Origin: Sipunculus nudus
Lineage: Eukaryota; Annelida; Sipuncula; Golfingiida; Sipunculidae
Length of the DNA: 64,000 bases
Assembly: GCA_026874595.1 (NCBI GenBank)
Contig: CM049314.1
Coordinates: 36,005,229 to 36,069,228, forward strand
Reading direction: 5' to 3'
Shown here: positions 46,182 to 57,500 of the stretch, piece after piece
How positions within the stretch are numbered: position 1 is the stretch's first letter
Layout: each line of letters opens with the position of its first letter
Translations under genes and position numbers: made by a program
The notes under the pieces: generated by a model
Seen by the model: only the letters and a program-made list of their open reading frames with translations
Told to the model about the DNA's origin: nothing
Databases searched by the model: none

Positions 46182-47454
46182 TGAGTTAATATATATATAT
46201 TTCATTACATAATTAAATGTGATAATCATTTCTTGCTCTGTTGGGCTCGGCAAAACAATTTTCGTTCACATCTGTCGTAATCTTGATAAAATATGAGAAA
46301 CGTTTTGTGGTGTGGCTGTTTAAAAATCTAGATGTCGTGAGTTTGGGCCAATTATGACTGTGTACCTTTCCTAGTATGTTAGAGCTAATATGACAAGCTT
46401 TATATCATTGAAGGTTTCTAAGGTGTTGAAGGTGTTTTCTAACACTCCGACACGTAGACACATGCACACGAAAAAAAAAGAACGACAGACCATTAATTAT
46501 GATGATATTGCAGTGTATCCCCCTCGGTGTTTCACGTATTCTTTACGCAATGGTCACGCACAATTTCATTTTACCACTGCTTTCTATGGCATCACCACCA
46601 GATGCGTTTAGTACAGGGCTATAAATATGCCGAGAGCTTGTATTTGCATATCTTAACGAGTTGGAAACCTGCAATGCTCCGAATAGATTAAGATCACTGA
46701 TTAAGAAGTGAAGACGGTTTGTTCCTTGCGTATAGCTTCCTCATCTTTACTCCTTGTCATAGCCTGTGCTTCTCTCATCAGGCTTTAACAATTGTGTGCT
46801 TATAGAAACAATGGCTATTAGGCCAGTGGCTATAAATCTAGTTCGAAGTCCTGTTATCAATACCTGATATCGATGTCCCAAAAGATTAGTGGTATCTTGT
46901 TTCTTTTTTTCTTATCAGTAAACATCGTCCTGACCTTAATGCATACCTTTCATTAGGTGACTTGTCATACGAACTGAAAGACTGATGTTCATGTACTTTG
47001 TTTAAGTCCTCGAGCATCCGCATCTCAAAACCTTCAGGGTATTCCTTGGTCAGATAATATCATGAACCGCCATCGCTTGTGATCACTTTAAACACAAAGC
47101 GGGTGCCGGTTTTCTTAATTGTGTAACAAGGTATCCGTGTCATCTCCATTATCTTCCAGAAGACGGCGAGCCCCATCTGTATCCCTAGCCTCCATCTCTA
47201 CATCTGACCTCTCACAAATACTCCACAGTTCGTAAACTTCATGGGTAAACTACGCCATCTGGAGGACGCAAAAGGAAGAAATACTTCCTCCTCCCATGCC
47301 GCCGCTACAGGTTATTACCGCATCATATGTATCTGCAAAGGCATGCGTAATATTTACTGTACATAGAGGGTCTTTTCTTGGGGGGGGGGGGGTTTAAAGT
47401 TATATGAATACCTTGATTATATGGAACAAAATGACTAATGCTATAATCAGGTTA
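46182..47454. other. AK1 downstream region; no gene
   Basis: The first ~430 bp align with AK2 downstream sequence (61705-62020). The rest has no open frame of note and a poly-G run near 47379. Confidence 0.45.
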
Positions 47455-47729
47455 TTACGGTGGCTTGTATAAGGCACACAGAACATTATTTTTATCTCGC
47501 TTCCATGCGATAGTATACGTTCACACGCGATAATTATCTCGTTCCCACGCGATATTATCTCTTTACCACGCGACAGTATCTCGTTCCTACATGCTAGTAT
47601 GCCATGCTAAAGCTAAAGCCTTTATGTGAACAAGAATATCTTTTGTATGTTGTCTGTTGAATGTCACAGCAATAAAGAAACTTAAATTGTTATATATTTT
47701 TTTAACTGCAGCGTTGGTCAAGGATTTAT

Positions 47730-47797
<68 letters not shown>

Positions 47798-48289
47798 ATA
47801 TATATAATATAATATAATATATATATGTACAACTTGCCCACTTAATGTGTTCAGGAAATTGAGTATTAATTAAGTTTGTCAAGGGCTTCTGATTTTAAGG
47901 TTAGGGTTAGGATATACAAACCCTTGTGTACTGCACATATTAAACAAGCTATAACACTTGTCCCTTTATATTCCCAAATATCTTACATTTTTTTCGCGAG
48001 GGTTCAGGATATAGGTTAGGCAAGGATGGGACAGAATTGTTGAAAGGGTCGTTGTTGCACTATTTCGGGTCTCAGCGTATTAAGCCCGCTTTATATGCAT
48101 GCAAACAAATCGAGTATAATCTTGATCCAGTGTAGAGAAACATGCCTTGAGGATGAATGATTTAGGTCTTACTGTATTGTCTATCTATATTTATCGCACG
48201 AGAATGCGATACTTTCGCGATAGAACGCGATACTATCTCGTGGAAACGAGATAAAAAATAATTTTCTGTGTCCGATACGAGCCACCGTA
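47455..48289. mobile_element. 834-bp MITE with 21-bp iterons
   Basis: Inverted ends start TACGGTGGCTYGTAT and continue to ATTATTTTTATCTCG. Inside the left end are five 21-bp units (47494-47598) such as ATCTCGTTCCCACGCGATAT. Inside the right end are three inverted units (48190-48252). The centre holds (AT)n and (TG)n tracts. TTA occurs on both sides (47452-47454 and 48290-48292), a possible target duplication. No protein is encoded. Confidence 0.75.
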
Positions 48290-48424
48290 TTACGGTGCCT
48301 GGAGAAAAGTTTTATTTGATTGAGGATACTGTTTTTTTTAACCAAGTGCATCATGTTTATAATGCCACATAAGCTCAGAACAATAGAATACGTTGATATG
48401 GTTTAAACGGTTAGTATCATAGGG

Positions 48425-48600
48425 TCCAGGACAGCTGAGGGTTAAACGCTGGCGGAACGGGTTCAAAACTCGGCGTGGCTATGAGACCAGGTTGAAAGGG
48501 CCAGTCCAGGGCCGGTGGTTATCTCAGGAAGCTCCGACTTCCTCCACCTCTAGGGACTACCGAACGCCAATAGCTGTGCCATGCAGAGTACCTAGATTAG
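48425..48600 (+). repeat. SINE-like element
   Basis: A B-box-like GGGTTCAAAACTCGG is followed by a GGTTATCTCAGGAAGCTCCG / CTTCCTCCACCTC block, reminiscent of the conserved central region of tRNA-derived SINEs in molluscs. No A-box was confirmed. Confidence 0.35.
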
Positions 48601-51186
48601 TTATCATATAACTACACTGTAGTTACATAACCCATATATGAGCTTATAATTTAGTTAAGCCGGGCACACACGTGGTTATGACACGAAACATGTGAACTGT
48701 TCCAGTGAAAAAAAAATTTACATCCAAATTTTTCATTGACTGTTAACTATATTGAGAACAAGTATATCACATGGGACTGCGGTTGTTACTGCAGATGAAG
48801 GCTTTAGAATACGACATATTTCATCGTATATCACATGCGTTTATAGAATAAAATGCAACAATAATACTGGTCTCATATACCACGTATATGTGAGGAAACA
48901 ACTGTTGTAAATTTGCTCTTGTATTTATAACATATGTAATGAGAAATCTAAAAATCTGTGATATATTATGATTGTGAATTGTGATTATGATTCATGAAAA
49001 ATAAGAAGAAAGAAAAAGACCCAAGGACAGTAAATATAGTTTATATGTCACCAAGTATTTATAACATCGCAAATTTTACCACCCAGCTTATCACGGATGA
49101 AATTGCAATGGCATCCCCTTTCGGGCGCCCTCTGTAACATCCCGGATGCCTGGTCGAAATCATCAATGCTTCTTAAGTCTCTTATCTTGAGCAATTAACA
49201 CAAAATACATAAAAAGTTAAGTATGTCAGAAGAGAGGTCAAAAGAACCAAGCGTAAGGCTATACTTCGGACCCCTAATTCATAAAAGCCTAATTCCAGCT
49301 TGGGGACTTTGTCCTTATTACGATTCTATGCACAATGGCAATTGTTCAATGAACTTTCAGAGATATTGTGTCGAAACACAAATAAGTAGAAAAAGTAGAA
49401 AGTGCATTCTCAGGACTGCAGGCCTCCATCATGGGCAGTCCTTAATGTCAGATGCCTCTAAAGCGTGTTTGCATTCTCTGATCCGGCCCATATTCCGAGA
49501 TTCGTTCGTACATAAGTTACTCTCGTTTGTGAAAATTCCTTGAAGTCCTTCCTGGACCCGGATCATTAGACGGATCCACACCAAAATCTAATCCATTGTT
49601 CCGTGACCTTTATAGAAACGCCCTAAAAATGTCATGGGATTCCATTCATGACTGCATGAGTTATGTTGAAAACAAACACCAAAACACACAAAAAACACAA
49701 ATACGAATGGGAACTAATATGTACCCTGCCGGCGGAGGCAAATTAACGACGGTGAACCTGGCAAGATCAACACACAGATGCGGCTTAATATGAGATAGAT
49801 CTGGCTAGAAATACAATAACTTTTTTTTTATAATTGGTTCATGGCTCAATTCTTCAACAAAATAATGTTGAAATTGGTTAAGATATTTGGATATATATTG
49901 CACACAACCAATGCCGAATTGGGATCACTCCTTTATAAAATTGGTCCGAAGAAATTGTTTTCACAGCAACCTTTCGACAAAAATTTCATTGGTATTACTG
50001 AAAACGTGTTTTAGATAATGTGTGCACAAAAAAAAAGAAACACTCGAAAAGCATGGATTTGACTAGATCCAAAATCAAATCCACCTAAACTTTTACTTAC
50101 AGGCGCCAACATTTAACTGATCCACTTGTTCCTAAAACTGAAGTTTATAAACCAAAGATAGGGTCCCTTGAACCATTCACAATATTAGACCAGAAATGCC
50201 GATCCCACAATACACAGGCTGTTTGTTTTGTTTATATCTACTTGATTATAACATGTGCAGTCAAATAATCAAAACACATTCACTCATGACATCTAGCGGC
50301 CGATCAGACAAACCGGAGTTTTGCAAATGGCGTTTTGCAACTAGTAGCCTTTCAACTTTTTTTAACCAATCGGCGTCAGATAATTATTTTTTGTTTTTGT
50401 TTGTCAACATCTGCGCATGTACGATGTCTACTAAAGGTTTGTAGAAAAACAAGGTCGTACATCTGCCCAGAGGCGTGATATGTACCTTCTTCGCAAGAAT
50501 TATCCAAGATTCGTTAATATGTAATAAGCCAGAAATCACGTGACCTTGCAAGGGTGTTTCAGGAGTTGGTGTGTGCAGGTGGGGGGATGGGGGTGGGGGG
50601 GGGGGATGGAGGAGGGGCAATTATTGCCTCTTCCAGGAGGATATGCGCTCATTCCCGTTCGTGCGTGTGCAGGAAATTTCGGGAAAGAGACAAGAAAGAA
50701 TCTATTACATTGTTGGTGTTGATCCAACAACTTCTCCGAATTCTGGAGCATCATAAAGCAATATTCACAAATGTGCGGTCATTTATACACAATTGGCATT
50801 ATGAGGGAAAAATAAGTGAATGCACAGAAAGCCCCGGCCTCATCAGTGTGGTTCGGCCACCTGTTCAGGTAACACTCGAGCGCCCAGCACCTCGGAGTGA
50901 CGGCGTCGAGTGCATTCGGGGGAGCGTTTTTAAAACGTGTGCTCCAATGGCGGTGGCATGTATACATTGGGATGCACATTTATGATTGGGTTTGTCCACC
51001 TTAGAGGGAATAAAACACATAACTGTAATCATAGCGATTTCGAATAATTCCGTCATACATTTTGAAGTTGATTGATATTTTACTCAATAATATTTTTAGC
51101 AATTTTTAGCTCATATGAAAATACATTTAATTCCAATAAAGGTCCCAAGGTCTAGGGAAAGGGGAAGTTTGCGGCGGCTGAAACGG
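48601..51186. other. Intergenic, dispersed repeats
   Basis: About 48650-48800 aligns with 62515-62640, extending the tandem homology of AK1 and AK2 well past the genes. 49400-49780 is a dispersed repeat related to 535-870. 50579-50618 is a G-rich tract. No gene is recognised. Confidence 0.45.
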
Positions 51187-51187
51187 C

Positions 51188-51224
51188 GGGGGGGGGGGGT
51201 TGGGGGGAGGGGGGGGGGGATGGG
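51188..51224 (+). other. G-quadruplex-type tract
   Basis: Several runs of six or more G separated by TT, A and AT, upstream of the AK2 upstream homology block. A second such tract is at 50579-50618. Confidence 0.7.
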
Positions 51225-51339
51225 CTCCGGACCTCCTTCAGGCAAAATTCATCATCCCATTTAATACATCACTCAAAGCCCGATAAAAAGCCTGGCTACC
51301 GGGTTTATCAGCTGGTATACTTTTGTCCTCAATATATTC

Positions 51340-52450
51340 TGAAACTGCATTGCGTCTGATACTGTGCTATACCTCATTTTACCGTTACCGTTACCGTTCC
51401 TGCAGTGACCTCGCCGATATGACAATAAATGTTTGTTTTTTTATATACACGTCATTGTGTGTGCATTTGTGGAGTTTATAAACTCTGTGGATCTTACCGC
51501 CGAAAAAGGCTGAACTATATTCGGCAAAGTTCGGAATGCCTGCGTACACTGACACCTCCTGACACAGAATTTTCCAGCCCATGATTAAGGATTTTCGGAC
51601 ATATGAATAGCCCCTGCTGTCGGTGACGGATTAACGCATGTTTTCCTGAAATTTGACCAAGTTTATGACCCACGTGCATGGTCAGTAAATGCGAAAAACA
51701 TGTGACTCCCGATCCCTTGGCAGTCCTTTCTTATGCCAGCAAGCAAAAATGGTTGATATCCCAATACATCCAGGTAAATTGTTTGCTTAATGTTGAACTG
51801 ACTACAGCAGTTGTCCAAGGACACGGACAGATACCTTCTCTTGGTCATATTTGCCATAGATGTTGTCGATGCATACTCTTTATTTGCTCCATTTACTTAA
51901 TTTTTGTAATTTACACTCCTTATGTTTCGGCTTAAAAGCGTGCTGTGTGGATGAATGTGGGCAGAAACTTATCCTTGATATTCAAAGATAGACCGTCTGT
52001 GTGGAGAATGTGACACTAAGTCAAAAAGGATATTACCCGGCCGATAATCAGGGGGAAACAGTCCTTAATACAGACAATCAGTGCATTGCCAGGCAGATCT
52101 TCCTTCAAGACTTTATTATGAACTGTATGGGTTTCCAAATTAAATACATCATTTAGTCCGTACAAACCCAAAATAAAATGCCGCAAGGTCCCGAAAGAGG
52201 GGCTCAGGCCACACAAAGTTGGCGTTAAAAAAGGGAGCCCCTGGACCCGCCCCCCCCCCTTAGTTCCGATCCGCGACTTAGAGGTATGCATATTCCCTTT
52301 TCTTTCTTTAGGAAAACTTCCTTGGTTTAAAAGACACATTTAATTCATCTTTCATACCTTCCTTACATCAATCTATCCTTTATAGGTCTAACAAAAATAA
52401 TATATGCGACCCAGTCCCGTTCGCATATGTTAACATCAAAACTGACCAAG
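51340..52450 (+). other. AK2 distal upstream, homologous to the palindrome centre
   Basis: 51340-51710 resembles 18150-18450 (GACCCACGTGC-GGTCAGTAAA and the CGGCAAA...CGGAATGC block). 52270-52450 resembles 18660-18850 (GAGGTATGCATATT). This shows which side of the spacer is ancestral AK upstream sequence. Confidence 0.6.
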
Positions 52451-52504
52451 TCATACCGATGTATGAAAATTTCGCCTCGACTACAGCACCACAAAATAAA
52501 TATG

Positions 52505-52745
52505 TGGCTCCTGTGGCTCAGGGTTCGAATCTCACGGTCGGCCCCAACCCAGGGTGAGCGCTCTGCAGGCTTAAAGGGAAGGCCATGCCCAACGGCCGTG
52601 TTTCACTCATAAACGAGTGCGCTTTTCGGGGGTTCCTCGGTGGTATGAAACAGTAATGGGGACGATTACACAGCCAGGACACGCAGATGCAGTAGTCACC
52701 GGGCCTGGTTAACGCCAGGATATAAAATGAGAGGAACCCTGTCAC
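52505..52745 (+). repeat. tRNA-derived SINE candidate
   Basis: TGTGGCTCAGGGTTCGAATC combines an A-box-like GTGGCTCAG and a B-box GGTTCGAATC at abnormally short spacing. A ~200-bp non-tRNA body ending GAGAGGAACCC follows. It is not a functional tRNA gene. Confidence 0.4.
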
Positions 52746-53715
52746 ATGGTTCGAAACTAGAATGGAATTCTGCAGATGTACATATATGTAGTTAAGTAAG
52801 CATTAAAAAGGGAGGCGGTTACCTGCACCAAAAATAATATTATTATTAAAAAAATAGCAGGTCCGTAGCAGTTTTTATTCCTATATCATGTTTTCTTATT
52901 ATACCAGGTCAAGTCTTTCTAGGTAACCGTTAGGTTGATCACCTAGAGTCTATATAAAATCTGCTAAAAACATGCGCCCTACCGAGGTATTTTAAGGAGA
53001 GGGCGAACGATCATTAGGTTTTCAAAGTGCGAATGACGCAAACAGATTTGCGTTCGGAGTGGAAGTTTAATCTTCTACCTCACCTAGCTATATTTTTTTT
53101 TTACAATTTCCAAGACTGATTCAGTCCTAAAGAAAAAAATCATAATGTTGCATTATTAACATTCGTATTAACATACTAATGTCCCCTCCCTCTCTCTCTC
53201 TCCCTATAGTGCCTCTTAGGCACTGCACAAACAATTAAACTGATCCGAGTCATTTGTATTTTATCGGATCGGTTTATCGGATTTCTAATCACTGCACAAG
53301 TTTGCTTGTCACACTGTCCCCAGTGAGCAATCGGTACTTTTTCTGCCCTGAAAAAATGATGACGGACACATCATTAAAACGGGCTTATGAATACATCAAG
53401 GGACACGATGTGAGCGTAGATTTACTTTACTCCTATATCTTGATACAAAATGGTGCAGCTGATATTTAATTTCTAATAACTGACACAGGTTAAATAATTA
53501 CTCATTCATGGTTATTTCCTCAACTAAATGTAAATATAACATTTCTATAAGATATAACAAATACGAGGAAATATAAATCACTGGACATTTATCTAGACAG
53601 CTGTGTGAAAATTTGAGTAATAAATGTTTGCATTCCGCTTAACATATATACATGTAATAAAATATATGATATATATATATAAACTGTATATAAATACCTA
53701 CACACAGACACACAC

Positions 53716-53767
<52 letters not shown>

Positions 53768-54299
53768 TTACTCAGGGGACTGCAGTCAATGCGTAATCGT
53801 CTAGGTATGATTAATTTTCCCGTGTCTATTAACATAAAAACAAGAAGTTCATGGCTTCTTACGGAAAACCATGACATGCAATGCTTATTAATTTTGTATA
53901 GGGTGACGAGTGTAATTGTTCCAACAATTTCTGGTAAAGGGTTCTTAAGTTCACTATAAGAATGAATTAAGCAGCTTTGACTAGCATGCATTCTATGCAT
54001 TAGTAATATGCTTTAATTAGCATTTCTAAGATTATAAGAGCCTTAATAACGGGAAAAAGCCCTTTTAGATAAGGGGTGACACATTAAACGAAATACACTT
54101 TGTAATCCGATTGATAATCCAGGTTTCACTTGGACTCCCGAATGGTCTTGGGTAGAGTTATAGACAATATGTTAATTATATAATTAGTAATTTATTGGGC
54201 AGGATCAGCTCTGGTAAATGGGCCATGAGAACTATAAGCTGTTGTCATGGCGGTACAGGTTCAAACCTGAGTTCGTTGGATACCACCTGTCCACCGAAG
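52746..54299. other. AK2 proximal upstream; no gene
   Basis: Contains CTCTCTCT near 53190 and (AT)n at about 53719-53767. From about 54117 it aligns with AK1 upstream sequence on the promoter side of the LINE. Confidence 0.5.
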
Positions 54300-54308
54300 T
54301 ATATAAAA
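54300..54308 (+). promoter_or_regulatory. AK2 TATA box
   Basis: TATATAAAA 95 bp before the start codon, preceded by CACCTGTCCACCGAAG. This includes a CACCTG E-box that reads CACCGCCC at AK1, and E-boxes of this kind are common in muscle genes. Confidence 0.6.
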
Positions 54309-54402
54309 CCAACCGCGTCATCGGTGTTCGGTACAGAAGCTGAAGCGATAGGTCGCCCTAGGTTTGCATTTCAGTGCTTTTTAACACGAAACAAATTTGA
54401 GA

Positions 54403-54556
54403 ATGGATCCCGAACTGAAAGATCTCAGCGAGAAACTTTTTGCAGCCAAAGACTGTAAATCTTTATTGAAGAAGCACGTGACCCCTGAGGTAGTCGAACA
54501 GTACAAGGACACCAAGACAAGTCTTGGAGGTACCCCGGCAGCGTGCATGCGTTCAG
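54403..54556 (+). CDS. AK: AK2 exon 1 (GC donor)
   Basis: 154 nt as in AK1. The junction is TTCAG/GCAAGT, matching the consensus of rare GC-AG introns. No GT donor nearby keeps the frame and length. Confidence 0.93.
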
Positions 54557-57500
54557 GCAAGTTTTAAACAAAGTTTCATAATTTAATTCCTTTTCTATTC
54601 AAATTTACAAATGCTAGAATTATCATGTGAGAACCTTCTTACGACAATCGGCATTATATCTTCATTCCATACAAAAGGTAACAAACATATTTTTAATAAA
54701 ATATATAAAAAATAATTGAAACTTATGAAGATAATCATTTAATTAACCCAAATAACAATAACTTATTTTAAGATATTAAAAAATGCGAAGTAAAATTAAA
54801 ATTATCCAGTGCTTTAAATCTATACAGCCACACATATACTTAGTATCTGTATTTAATAACACCATGCATAGCTGATTAAATGTCTCTAATTAATTCTACT
54901 AATCAACTCACCGACCTACATGTGCCCTTTGGATATGGCAGTTGTGGTTAATCAGGAGAGTCATGCTTTCTTGCATGTTTAATCATACTCTTTTATGTTA
55001 GCAGTGTTATTCGGTTTAATATAAAACTGTTTTGCTAAAAAACAATCAATGTAACAAAATGCATCAAGATTTTATCGTATCTTAGTTAGACTGGGACACA
55101 TAACCTTCCATGTGGGTATCTTAGCATATGCTAAGTGACATAAAGAAAACTAAATAAATAGTAAACAAAGCCGATTGATAACGTGTAATCCTGTTGACAT
55201 TGTATTACCGTATATAAAAGCACAATATAAAGCCAAATTTTTTTTTATTAATTGAACATATAATAAAGATACAGTAACAAACAGTTCACATGATTTTACA
55301 TCATCATACAAGGTACATTAAACAAAAACATGCATACATGTATACATTCACACTAAGATTGATACACACTAATCGGATGTACATAAACAACAAATACAGA
55401 CAGGGTACATTATAAACATATTGAAATAATCATGGTGAATATTTTTTGTTTTTGCTTTAAGATAGGTATTATTTCAGCAATGGTTTTCTTTAAAATATTT
55501 ATTTTTAAATTGTTTCCATTTCTGGTCATGTATTACTATTTTACCTTTTGCTCTAGCTATATTTTCTTCTATTTTATAAATCTGTAATACGTAATTTGTA
55601 TATATACAAAACGTAGGAATTTTTTCTTTACACTTACATGTGTACACGAATGCTTAAAGAGTAGTATTAAAATATCTAGAAGGGTGTCGTTGGTAAGGTT
55701 CATAATTATAAAGGTTTTTCCGAAATTGCTCATGTGTATATCTAAGCCTATGTCTATCAACCATTTTTTAAAATCAGATATTAAGCTGTATGTTATTTCA
55801 CAGTGATAAAATATATGAGAATATGTCTCTCTATCTTTTTGCAAAATGTGCACAATTCTGTGTCACTTTTTTTCAATTTATAGAGGAAGGGATTCAAAGG
55901 TAGAATCCTATGTAGTAGTTTAAACTGAAAGGTTCTTACCTTCTCCGAAATTGTAATACTAGTTATATTTTTGAAGGCTTTAAGTATGATTTCATTGTTT
56001 TGTAATTCTAACTCTCTGGTCCACTTTTCCATTGGTTTGACTGGCAAAATATAGAGGTTATTTATTAAATCGCAGTAGATGAAACGTGAAGTATTTTTCA
56101 TTCTTAAAATTTTTTCAACCCTATGTTCTTGCAGTTGGACCTTTGAGTTATTCTTTATATCTTTTTTCCAAGTTCCTGGGACTGCATGCAGCAATCCTGT
56201 GTAGTGCATAAAGTTAATAGTGATTCTGTATCTGCTTATTAATTCTTCAAAGGTCAGAAATGTTACATTGTTTCCCACATTTTTAGTAATGTCTAAAACT
56301 GTTTTGACCACTGCCTTATATAATTTATTATAAAATATTACTGTGTTATTTATTTTTATGTGAGAGTTAAACCACAAAGTTTGTGACTGAATTTCATTTA
56401 TAGAAACCATCTTAGTGTAATTGTAATTGCACCTGGATTGGAGTACTTCTTTCCAGAATGGATCACAAGAGACATTCAAATTTTTTAAGTCGTTCACTCT
56501 TAAGTTACATTTAAATATATATGTACCTAGATTTTTTAATTGTACATTAATAATCTGTCTCCAACCATTTTCAGTGGAGCCGCTAAGAAAACGTTTAACC
56601 CATGAGATTTTTAAAGATTGTAACTTAGCTTGGAGATTAATCATATTTAACCCTCCTTTATCTCTCGGTGCTATTAAAGTGTTTCTCTTAACCTTATCTG
56701 GTTCGTTATTCCATATAATTTTAAATATTAATCTTTCCACTTCTTTAATATAAGTTTGTGATGGCTTAGGAAGTACAAGGAATAAATATATGAGTTGTGA
56801 AATAATATATGTTTTCACAATGGTTATCCTTCCAGACAAGGACATAATTATGTGTCTCCAGATATTTATAATAGTTTAATTTTACTAAGGATTTCTTTAT
56901 AGTTAGTTTCTATCATTTTTTCCCATTCCGGATGAATTGAGATTCCTAAAATTTTAACTGGATTAGTACACCAACACAGACCTAAGTCTTTCAATTGTGC
57001 CTGATTATAAAAATAGTTTGTTATCGGCATTATTGTTGTTTTTTCTATGTTAACTTTAAGACCTGATATTTGTTGAAACCTTTTAAATACATTCAAGACT
57101 TCTTTGATTGACATTGGTCCTCCTGTAAGTGTTAAAACAGTGTCATCTGCATACTGAATAATTTTGTGTTCCTTCTGATCAACTATTACTCCTTTTATTT
57201 TACAGTTATTCCTTATTTCATTTGCTAGTATATCTGCTGCCAATATGAATAAGTATGGTGATAGGGGACATCCCTGTCTAACACCTCTTGTTACTGAGAA
57301 GAAATCAGTGGCCTATCCTCTGTTCAGAACACAGCTAAAAATATTATGATATAATATCTTAATCCAATTTCGAAGGATTGGTCCAAAATTAAATGCTTGA
57401 AGAACATCTTGAATATAAGCCAATTTAAAATTCAAAGTATTGGATTTTCACAAATGTACAAAAGTATTCTTTCATTACAACCTTGCTAGAATGTGACATG

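Noticed and set aside
47587-47841. Open frames reading IYIYIY or IIII through (AT)n and (TTA)n tracts, here and near 17600, 17960, 36570 and 53720
   Set aside because: Microsatellite translation only.
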